Assembly: GCF_000482485.1 (NCBI RefSeq)
Contig: NZ_AXVK01000032.1
Coordinates: 1-48,441 of the forward strand
DNA from: Paucisalibacillus globulus DSM 18846
GTDB taxonomy: Bacteria; Bacillota; Bacilli; Bacillales; Amphibacillaceae
Direction of reading: 5' to 3'
Length of the DNA stretch: 48,441 nt
Positions 8,907 to 15,792 of this stretch are shown piece by piece (position 1 is the stretch's first letter; every line of letters begins with the position of its first letter). A program made the position numbers and the translations under genes. Below the pieces are notes generated by a model, which saw nothing but the letters and a program-made list of their open reading frames with translations, did no database searches and was not told the DNA's origin.

Positions 8907-9200
8907 ATGAAAGCCATACTGATCACTGGAAGTATCGTGCTTCCTTTAATCATGTTTTATTCTCAAAAAACTTGGACACGACTAAGACTTATTTATAATT
9001 TAGTAACAATTATAGCCCTATTAGTATTTGGAAATATTGCTTCATTATCGGTGTATCAAATCATTAAAGATAAAACAGTTTTTATGACAGCCATCCATGC
9101 AATATTTTTAAATCCTCTATTCTTAATATCGGGAGCATATATAGGCATTTACGTTCTATACAGGATGCTGCTATTAAGCATAGAAGAAAAACAAAAGTAG
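8907..9200 (+). CDS. Small membrane protein, function unknown
   Basis: A 97-residue protein with three probable membrane segments (about 2-17, 27-48 and 68-90) and a charged C-terminus (IEEKQK). The ATG follows TAGGTGATAAG, a convincing ribosome site. It lies 42 bp before another membrane protein gene on the same strand and may be cotranscribed with it. I do not recognise a family. Confidence 0.7.
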   Translation: MKAILITGSIVLPLIMFYSQKTWTRLRLIYNLVTIIALLVFGNIASLSVYQIIKDKTVFMTAIHAIFLNPLFLISGAYIGIYVLYRMLLLSIEEKQK

Positions 9201-9242
9201 CAAAGCGAAATTATCTAACAATAAAAATAGGATGTGGGTCTA

Positions 9243-9902
9243 ATGGAAACAGCTCTTTTCTTCTTACTTGCACTCGGTTATATTTGTCTTTTTATATGGG
9301 GGCTAATACTTTCGAAAAATCGTGGTTTGTTTAAACTTACAAACGTACTTCTGCTTGTTATTCTTGGTTTGATTTATGATAATGCCATCATTGCTTTCGG
9401 AAAATTTATTGGTAAGGGGACGGTACTGGAATGGTTAAGTTATGGTCGATTTTGGCTACATGCCCTGTTTACGCCTACCCTAATTCTTTTCGCCTGGAGT
9501 GTTTGTTTCAGGACTGATTTACCATGGGCAAAACATGCTTTTAGCAAAGTTCTAGCCTATCTCCTAACCATCGGATTAATTCTCTTTGAACTGTTTGTAT
9601 CCATAAGGGGGCTTAAGCTTGAGGCAGTCTGGAAAAACGGTTTATTAACATATGAAAGTGTTGGGTCAACTAATCCTTTTATGGTAATAGTGATCACTTT
9701 ACTCCTTGGAATTGTTGGGTCAATTTTAATGGTGAAGTTTCGGTTCTTTTGGCTTTTAAGCGGTACAGTCGTTATGGTCTTAGGTAGTGTATTAGCAAAT
9801 TGGATTAGCTTTCCAATCATGAATGTATTAGAATTTCTTTTTATTGTCTCTTTACTTTTAACAAAGAAATTTATACTTCAGTTTAAAGGAACAGGCTTAT
9901 AA
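9243..9902 (+). CDS. Multi-pass membrane protein, function unknown
   Basis: A protein of about 219 residues with six to seven hydrophobic helices, starting ETALFFLLALGYICLFIWGLIL. No catalytic motif is visible. The ATG at 9243 is preferred; a GTG at 9234 would add three residues. It is the last complete gene before the island boundary and ends 302 bp from attL, so it belongs to the chromosomal backbone. Possible operon with the gene at 8907. Confidence 0.7.
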   Translation: METALFFLLALGYICLFIWGLILSKNRGLFKLTNVLLLVILGLIYDNAIIAFGKFIGKGTVLEWLSYGRFWLHALFTPTLILFAWSVCFRTDLPWAKHAFSKVLAYLLTIGLILFELFVSIRGLKLEAVWKNGLLTYESVGSTNPFMVIVITLLLGIVGSILMVKFRFFWLLSGTVVMVLGSVLANWISFPIMNVLEFLFIVSLLLTKKFILQFKGTGL

Positions 9903-10141
9903 TTACATTGAGGTAATCTCCTTGAGTTTACTAATTATCCAGTTTATCCAGTTTTCACCTTTATTCTCTTCTTATTACCCTGTTTCAAAAGGTCCTAAGT
10001 TCCTCCACTTCAGGGTTTTCTTTCTATAGATAAATACTTCTATCCAAATACAGAAAAAAACAGAGTGACATGCACTTTAATTAACAATTAATTTAGGCTG
10101 CTTTTCATATTTACAAAAAGTAGTGATACTCCTCCCTAACC

Positions 10142-10176
10142 AAAAAAAGACCGGATTTAAATAATCCTGTCTTTTT
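10142..10176 (-). terminator. Chromosomal terminator, probably the original tRNA-Leu terminator
   Basis: A 13-bp stem (AAAAGACCGGATT / AATCCTGTCTTTT, one mismatch) with runs of A and T on both sides, so it can work in both directions. It lies just outside attL. In the uninterrupted chromosome it would stand about 30-60 bp downstream of the tRNA-Leu(CAA) 3' end and would terminate that operon. Today it can end the recombinase transcript and the plus-strand gene at 9243. Confidence 0.8.
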
Positions 10177-10194
10177 CTAGTTACTTATTCGTGT

Positions 10195-11949
10195 TTATAA
10201 TGCTGATACCGGTGGACCGTTCTCTACGTTATACACACAATTATTATATTCACTAAGTGCCTTATCGATTAACTGTTGTATTTTTTGGTTACCGTCTTCA
10301 ATGTCTTTTTGGTCAAGTTTCAGCCTATCTAATTTTTCGATTATAGATTTAACATTCAACAATAGTTTTAATTCTTCTTTCCTAAAAGAAAAAGAAATCT
10401 CCAGCTTAGTACGATTATACCCTTCCTCATCTTGTATTTCGACAACTTTAACAAAATTCCTTGTGATTGCTCCAATTTGATTGATTTCTAGTTTCGCCAT
10501 ATTATTAAAATTAAAGTCATCACAAAAAGTCTCTTGAATCAAATCCTTTAGTTCTAATAACGTATCCTTCATTTTCTCACTCTGAGTATTTTTCTTTAAT
10601 TTCCTTTCTAAACTTTCAATTTCTACATTTCTAATTTGAATTTCATTCTCATACTGTCCAATTAATTGTTCATTTTCTGTTCGAACAATTAATTTGAGAA
10701 AGCGGCTTTGTTCTTCCTTCAAATCCCCTATCTTCCTCGTAATCTTGTCAATCTCTCTTAACCCTTTCTCGATTTCTTTACTAAAACTAGAATAAGTTTG
10801 TTTATACATATCTACAAAATTATCCTCCTGAAACAATTCTATTATTGCATCATTAATTATTTGATCAATACGATCAATTCTTAGACCTCTTTTATTTGTG
10901 CAGTAGGGTTTTCCCTTTGTTTTATAACCCCCACAAACATAGTAATCAAACTTATTCCCAGAGCCGTTTCTTCTCGGTCCATGATAATATCTATGACCAC
11001 AGGTGGAACACTTCAATATACCACTTAAAAATTGATTTCCACTTACTCTCTTATCTAAATTCTCAGGTTTGGAGCGATTTCGTTTTTTCATCAACCTTTG
11101 GGTCAGTAAATATTGTTGTTTTGAAATAATAGGCGGATGATTTTTTTCAACAATTATCCACTCATCTTTGTCAGTTTTTTTCTTCCTAGTTCTACTAATA
11201 TTTTTTCGCTTTGAGTATACAAAATCACCAGTATATTGGACATTTTTTAATATAGATTGAAGTGTTCCAACAGAATAATCATCTCTTCCAAGAATTACAT
11301 TCCAATTTAAATAGTTTCTAATTTTAATGATGCCATCTCCATTTAAATATCTTTCAAAAATCAGTTTTACAACTTCAGCTTCATCTTCTTTTATATCAAA
11401 TTTTTGAATATCTTCATTTAAATAATATCCAAAAGGAGGGATCCCTCCTAAGAATTTACCCCTTAAAGCCTTGTTTCGCATATTATCACGTACATTTTCG
11501 GCAATTTGTTCCCGCTGAAGCTGAGCAACAGCACCAATTATATTAATTAGAAATTTCCCATACATAGTATCAGTTCGCAAAAATTCCTCGGTACATGATA
11601 CAAAATCAACTTTATGCTCCTCAAGAACAACCAAATATTTATTCAAATCTAAAACATCTCTTGCAAATCTACTTAGACTATATACAATTACTGCGTCGAT
11701 ATCTTGATTTGTCCTTATCTCATGAAACATTCTTTGAAAATCAGGCCGGTCATCTGTACCTCCACTGTAATCTAAGTCTTCATAAATATTAATAATCTCA
11801 TAACCTTTTTGTTCACAATACCTTTTTATATGCTCCATCTGGGTTTGAGGACTTTCTTTATCTCGATATTTACTATTGGAAGTCTTGGATTTTTCTTTTC
11901 CTAACCTTGAAACTCGAATATAAGCTAATGCTTTTTTTAAGTTATTCAA
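10195..11949 (-). CDS. Large serine recombinase (likely island integrase)
   Basis: A 584-residue serine recombinase that should integrate and excise the island. The resolvase domain (about 5-165) has the nucleophile S14 in ALAYIRVS and the active-site helix motif SLSRFAR. A recombinase domain (about 180-290) is followed by a zinc ribbon (CSTCGHRYYHG, then two further cysteines) and a coiled coil (about 390-460), the usual order. The start is probably the TTG at 11949, seven nt after AGGAGG; a GTG at 11955 is too close. The gene crosses attL: its end NGPPVS is encoded by arm and core, and the final Ala, Leu and stop come from host DNA. This adjacency makes it the best candidate for the enzyme acting on the att sites. 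Confidence 0.9.
   Translation of the reverse strand: MNNLKKALAYIRVSRLGKEKSKTSNSKYRDKESPQTQMEHIKRYCEQKGYEIINIYEDLDYSGGTDDRPDFQRMFHEIRTNQDIDAVIVYSLSRFARDVLDLNKYLVVLEEHKVDFVSCTEEFLRTDTMYGKFLINIIGAVAQLQREQIAENVRDNMRNKALRGKFLGGIPPFGYYLNEDIQKFDIKEDEAEVVKLIFERYLNGDGIIKIRNYLNWNVILGRDDYSVGTLQSILKNVQYTGDFVYSKRKNISRTRKKKTDKDEWIIVEKNHPPIISKQQYLLTQRLMKKRNRSKPENLDKRVSGNQFLSGILKCSTCGHRYYHGPRRNGSGNKFDYYVCGGYKTKGKPYCTNKRGLRIDRIDQIINDAIIELFQEDNFVDMYKQTYSSFSKEIEKGLREIDKITRKIGDLKEEQSRFLKLIVRTENEQLIGQYENEIQIRNVEIESLERKLKKNTQSEKMKDTLLELKDLIQETFCDDFNFNNMAKLEINQIGAITRNFVKVVEIQDEEGYNRTKLEISFSFRKEELKLLLNVKSIIEKLDRLKLDQKDIEDGNQKIQQLIDKALSEYNNCVYNVENGPPVSAL
10205..10240 (+). other. attL of the island (core repeat and left attP arm)
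   Basis: The core GATACCGGTGG (10205-10215) is followed by ACCGTTCTC and the arm TACGTTATACACACAA (10225-10240). The arm is the exact reverse complement of 44735-44750 at the other end. The site lies inside the last codons of the recombinase gene. Confidence 0.85.
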
Positions 11950-11987
11950 TTCCACCCCTCCTTATTTTAGATGTATTATAACGGGCC

Positions 11988-12017
11988 AATAAAAAAAGAA
12001 CGAGTCAATACTCGTCC
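11988..12017 (-). terminator. Terminator between the two serine recombinases
   Basis: The stem ACGAGT (12000-12005) / ACTCGT (12010-12015) is followed, read on the minus strand, by TTCTTTTTTTATT. It ends the transcript of the upstream recombinase, so the integrase may need readthrough or its own promoter. Confidence 0.75.
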
Positions 12018-12020
12018 TCT

Positions 12021-13685
12021 TTAAACCGCAAATCCTAGTTCTTTCATCTGTGAAATAACATTTGTAATCAAAATAAATGAATCATACTCATAATCATCAT
12101 CGCTAAATTCTAATTCCTCCGGTAAGTTTCTTTGGCCTCTTTTTATAGTAGTCTTAATAGAAGGGATATCTTTTTTAAAAATAATTTCTACTGAAGATTC
12201 ATTGGAATTACTAATGTCAGTAATAATAATTTCTTCTATATAGTACTTCACCAAGTTTTTTATAGTTCGAAAAGAAAATGTTTTTAAGAATTCTAATTTA
12301 TATACACTATCCTCTAGTACTTCGATCATTTGGCTGGAATTAGGCAAGTCTTCTTTAATAAACTTAATATTATTTCTGCATACCTGCTTATCTAAATCAG
12401 ATATTTGTTTGTTAATTTTATTTACCCTTTCTTTGTAATCATCAGTAAGAACACTTATTTCCTGTTTTATCTCATCAGTAATAATATCCAAATAAATATT
12501 TTTTTCTTTGATTAAATCCTGAATCTTTTTGTAAGTGTATCTATCATGTTCCAAACTGATGCTTATTCTTTTTATTACTTTTTCATACTCTTCCATATAT
12601 AATTCCTTAAGTATTTCTGGATTAAGTATCTCTGCAACAGATTGTAAAACGAAGTGTTCAAGTTGCACCTTCCTAATCTTTTTCTGGGAACACTTTTTAT
12701 CGCTGCACATATAATAGTAATAGTCTTTGTAATCACGTGTGCTCGATGATACGTGATAATGGCTATCACAACGACTACATTTTACTAGTCCTGTTAGAAG
12801 TTTCTGTCCCTTAGAAGGCTTTTTGTCTTTAACCGCTTTTATTATTCTTCTATTTACTCTTTCTTTTTGGACTTGCTCAAATATTTCTCTTGAAATTATT
12901 GCTGGATGATTGTTATTAATAATCACCCAATTTTCCATGTTCTTTTTCCCATCACCATTTGGATTGTTTTTTGTTTTCCCATATTCGTATTTCCCTGTAT
13001 ATTTTTCATTTGTTAAAATTGTTGCAATAGAACTTTCGTTTAATTTCACTTCTGATTTAGCACGGGCCGATTTAATCTCTTCAACAATTTGGGTAGTTTT
13101 CTTACCTTCCAAATAACTATTAAAAATATATCTTACAACCCCTGCCTTACCTTCCACAATTTCATATTTTCCACTTTCCTTGCTTACTTTGTAACCATAT
13201 GGAACCTTGCCTCCCATATGTTTTCCTTGTCTTGATTTTAACATCATTGCGCTTCGTACAATTTCTGCATTCTGTTCTCGTTGCAGCTCGGCAACGGAAC
13301 CTAAAATGTTAATCATAAATCCTCTTGCAGAACCCGATAATTCGCAAAATGGCTCCATAACAGATAAAAAATCAATATCGTACTTATCTAGTATTTTTAG
13401 ATACTCCTTTAGATCCGTTAGATTTCTAGAAAATCTACTTAAATTATATACAACCACAGCATCAATTTCCTTATGGTGTTCTTCCAAAAATGAATACATT
13501 AACTGGAAATCAGGTCTGTTGTCATTACCTCCACTATAATTTTTATCAACAAATGATTCTACTATTTCATAATTTTTTCGCTCACAATAACCCTCAATTT
13601 CATTCATTTGTGCCTCAATACTTATTTTCTCGTGAAAATTAGGACCCATTTCACTAGTTCTTTTATAAACAATTGCTTTCTTCAT
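12021..13685 (-). CDS. Second large serine recombinase
   Basis: A 554-residue relative of the neighbouring integrase with all catalytic features: nucleophile S11 in AIVYKRTS, NLSRFSR, a recombinase domain with GKVPYGYKV, a zinc ribbon (CSRCDSHYHV, then MCSDKKC) and a long coiled coil (about 365-455). The ATG follows AAAGGGGGAG. Two recombinases side by side recall the CcrA/CcrB pairs of staphylococcal cassettes, where both proteins are needed for excision, but it could instead be left over from another element. The leader holds two inverted repeats (13707-13748 and 13782-13814). Confidence 0.88.
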   Translation of the reverse strand: MKKAIVYKRTSEMGPNFHEKISIEAQMNEIEGYCERKNYEIVESFVDKNYSGGNDNRPDFQLMYSFLEEHHKEIDAVVVYNLSRFSRNLTDLKEYLKILDKYDIDFLSVMEPFCELSGSARGFMINILGSVAELQREQNAEIVRSAMMLKSRQGKHMGGKVPYGYKVSKESGKYEIVEGKAGVVRYIFNSYLEGKKTTQIVEEIKSARAKSEVKLNESSIATILTNEKYTGKYEYGKTKNNPNGDGKKNMENWVIINNNHPAIISREIFEQVQKERVNRRIIKAVKDKKPSKGQKLLTGLVKCSRCDSHYHVSSSTRDYKDYYYYMCSDKKCSQKKIRKVQLEHFVLQSVAEILNPEILKELYMEEYEKVIKRISISLEHDRYTYKKIQDLIKEKNIYLDIITDEIKQEISVLTDDYKERVNKINKQISDLDKQVCRNNIKFIKEDLPNSSQMIEVLEDSVYKLEFLKTFSFRTIKNLVKYYIEEIIITDISNSNESSVEIIFKKDIPSIKTTIKRGQRNLPEELEFSDDDYEYDSFILITNVISQMKELGFAV

Positions 13686-13706
13686 TTATGTACTCCCCCT
13701 TTAGAG

Positions 13707-13814
13707 GGAAGGATATGTTATCATAATTAAGTTTATAGACATCCTTCCTTCATAGTATTTTTGGTACTCCTTTTAGTGTCAGGAAGATACCCGATATTCA
13801 CTTTTGTATCTTCC
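13707..13814 (-). promoter_or_regulatory. Two hairpins in the leader of the second recombinase
   Basis: GGAAGGAT (13707-13714) pairs with ATCCTTCC (13741-13748), and GGAAGATAC (13782-13790) pairs perfectly with GTATCTTCC (13806-13814). Both lie between the small gene upstream and the recombinase ribosome site. Neither has a clear T-run in either direction, so a regulatory or recombination role is as likely as termination. Confidence 0.45.
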
Positions 13815-13841
13815 ATGACTATTATTTTACTAATCAAAAAT

Positions 13842-14129
13842 TCATTTTAATTTTAAGACCTTATTTTTCGCATTTACTATATATTGACCAAAAGCATACG
13901 AAATTGATATTTCTACCTCACTATTTTTATTCATTGATAATTCCTTAAACATTTTAATCATTTCAGGTGTTGGATCATTAGGTTTGTCCTTTTTATCCTC
14001 GTAGATTTTAACTAATTCCCAATCGTTTCTATTACAAACCAATTGAAAACCTTCTAGAACCTTTTTATGTTCTTTACTTCTTGCATCCTTTTTTAGGACA
14101 GACACATATCCAACTGCTTTCTTTTTCAT
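13842..14129 (-). CDS. Small serine-recombinase-like protein without catalytic residues
   Basis: A 95-residue protein that aligns with only the first part of a serine recombinase catalytic domain. KKAVGYVSVL matches KKAIVYKRTS of the neighbouring recombinase, but the catalytic serine is a leucine and the first active-site arginine is a serine. VCNRNDWELVKIYEDK matches YCERKNYEIVESFVDK. The stretch matching VVVYNLSRFSR reads ISISYAFGQYIV and lacks both arginines. There is no DNA-binding, zinc or coiled-coil part. A strong site (GAGGGGG) precedes the ATG, so it looks expressed rather than decayed. It could bind or regulate the full-length recombinases. Paralogue of the next gene. Confidence 0.65.
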   Translation of the reverse strand: MKKKAVGYVSVLKKDARSKEHKKVLEGFQLVCNRNDWELVKIYEDKKDKPNDPTPEMIKMFKELSMNKNSEVEISISYAFGQYIVNAKNKVLKLK

Positions 14130-14184
14130 AGTAATTCCCCCTCAATTTTGTTTATGACACTTAATTTTGAATGGCCCGCATCAA

Positions 14185-14535
14185 TTAGGCATTTTTCAGA
14201 CTATAAATAAACATTTCCTTTTCAACTTCTTTTCCTATCTTTAAGTCCTCTATTAACACAAAGTCAATTTCATCAGGTCCATAAATTACATATTCGCCAA
14301 AACAAAAAATGATTGTTATATCAGCAGAGTCTTTCCCCGCATTTCTAGTGTCATTAAATAGTTTTCTAGAGGCCTTTTTAGGACTTGATTTTCGAGTAAC
14401 TTTATCTTGGTAGATTTTAATTAACTCCCAATTTTTTCTTTCACATATTTCTTCCATTCCTTTTTGAACTAATTTATTTAATGGGCTGTTAATAAGATCG
14501 TTCCTTACTTTAATATAGCCTACCGCTTTTTTCAT
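14185..14535 (-). CDS. Small serine-recombinase-like protein without catalytic residues (paralogue)
   Basis: A 116-residue protein built like its downstream neighbour. MKKAVGYIKVR aligns with MKKAIVYKRTS, with arginine in place of the catalytic serine; EEICERKNWELIKIYQDK aligns with the ICERK-like helix and strand of the recombinases; ITIIFCFGEYVIYG replaces the VVVYNLSRFSR active-site segment. About 30 extra residues follow. The ATG follows GAGGGGGAG. The shared fold and lost active site suggest a dimer partner or regulator, but no function is known to me. Truncation of a once complete recombinase is the alternative; against it stand the two similar copies with intact ribosome sites. Confidence 0.65.
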   Translation of the reverse strand: MKKAVGYIKVRNDLINSPLNKLVQKGMEEICERKNWELIKIYQDKVTRKSSPKKASRKLFNDTRNAGKDSADITIIFCFGEYVIYGPDEIDFVLIEDLKIGKEVEKEMFIYSLKNA

Positions 14536-14753
14536 AAAACTCCCCCTCTGCGTTAATTTCTTATTTATAGGTTATTCTGTACATTTTTTTTAACGGTGCA
14601 TTAAAATATATTTCAACTTTTCTCTTCACATTAATCTAACCTTGTGGTAACATATGTGATAACAATAAATTTTTAATAGATACGCCAATATCTATATAAC
14701 TTCCTAATCTAGTTTATTGTTTTAAATGAATAGTTTTAGTAATTAAAACAGTG

Positions 14754-15065
14754 TTAGCCTTTTTCTATTAATTCTGGAAAATAGTGTTCAATTTCATTTG
14801 TTTTATTCCTTAGTTCTAACCATGTAATTACTTGAAGACTATCCATAAGAATAATAGTTTCGATTCCCCATGTTGAATTATTATTTGATTCACTATATAT
14901 CGTTAGTGGACCACCTTGAGCATGTAAAAAAAATTGTCCTTTCTTTGTTACATATAAATCCTCATACACGTGACTAAAATCACTATTAGATAACCCATTT
15001 GAATACTCTGCTATCAGGGTTGACTCCTCGGTATCATATACTTTCTTATTAATAACTTTTTTCAT
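14754..15065 (-). CDS. Small conserved-looking protein of unknown function
   Basis: A 103-residue acidic protein starting MKKVINKKVYDTEESTLIAE. The pattern of a KKVINxKxYDTE opening, then FSHVYEDLYVTKKGQFFLHAQGG and STWGIE, resembles a small protein I associate with Firmicute mobile elements, but I cannot give a family name or function. The ATG at 15065 is 8 nt after AAAGGGG; an ATG at 15074 lies inside the ribosome site region. It sits alone between the small recombinase-like genes and a long intergenic stretch. Confidence 0.6.
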   Translation of the reverse strand: MKKVINKKVYDTEESTLIAEYSNGLSNSDFSHVYEDLYVTKKGQFFLHAQGGPLTIYSESNNNSTWGIETIILMDSLQVITWLELRNKTNEIEHYFPELIEKG

Positions 15066-15099
15066 ACAAAGCATCCCCTTTCTTTTATTTTAAGTTAAA

Positions 15100-15600
15100 A
15101 ACCTATAATTTTTCCTCCTTTCGTAAGTTACATCAGAACATTTGTTTTTATGTTTTTTGATGTTGATTGTAATTATATAGCACCTTAAAAAACCTTGCAA
15201 CCCCTGTTCCGACAGTATTTATACCCCCATTTCGTAGATAAAAAATCTTTATTCGATAAAAATACTATTATATCAATTGTTTCTATTACTCTTCTTGTTA
15301 AAAATTCCCACAAAAAAATCTATAGAAAAATATTCGTAGATAAAAAATATACTATATTATTCAACCTCAATTCTTGTGTTTATATTGTTTAATCTGCGAC
15401 ATCCAACAGACAAAACAGTACCTCTAGCCATCACTTGATCGTCATCCCACTAAAAATGTCATGAATATGCCGTTTTCCCTATTTTTGGGCGATTTTAACC
15501 ACTTTATAATTAAAAGACGAATTTATTCGGGCTTTTGCTAATTTCTTATTTTTTTCACTAATATAGATGATAGTAAAATCTATATGTATTACATGAAATA
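15100..15600. other. Long AT-rich intergenic stretch with a repeated 16-mer
   Basis: No supported gene. The 16-mer TTCGTAGATAAAAAAT occurs at 15231-15246 and 15333-15348, in the same direction and 102 bp apart, in very AT-rich DNA. Since the next gene encodes a primase-helicase, the stretch is a candidate replication origin with iteron-like repeats, but two copies are weak evidence. Confidence 0.35.
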
Positions 15601-15603
15601 AAT

Positions 15604-15661
15604 TGAAAAAAATGAAAAAAATAAACGATTAGTAACTATTGATAAGAGTTATTAATCGTTT
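15604..15661 (-). terminator. Second terminator-like hairpin downstream of the primase-helicase
   Basis: A 15-bp stem (AAACGATTAGTAACT / AGTTATTAATCGTTT, one G-T pair) with a T-rich tail on the minus strand (15604-15622). Confidence 0.65.
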
Positions 15662-15756
15662 GTTTTCATTAATAACTGCTGTATTTCAATATAAAAGTTA
15701 AAATCATTTTAATGAAAATCAACAGTTATAATGATTAACCATAAAAACCAATGATT

Positions 15757-15788
15757 AATGCAGCCAACTTTCTCAAGCTGACTGCATT
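15757..15788 (-). terminator. Terminator of the primase-helicase gene
   Basis: Read on the minus strand, AATGCAGTCAGCT pairs with AGTTGGCTGCATT through Watson-Crick and G-T pairs around a short loop, directly after the stop codon. The T-run is short. Confidence 0.6.
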
Positions 15789-15792
15789 AATA

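Noticed and set aside
9903-10141. Gene in the gap before attL
   Set aside because: Stops in all frames, no ribosome site; only the terminator at 10142 is supported.
15195-15392. Open frame of 65 codons in the AT-rich gap
   Set aside because: No ribosome site and biased composition; it covers the repeated 16-mer.
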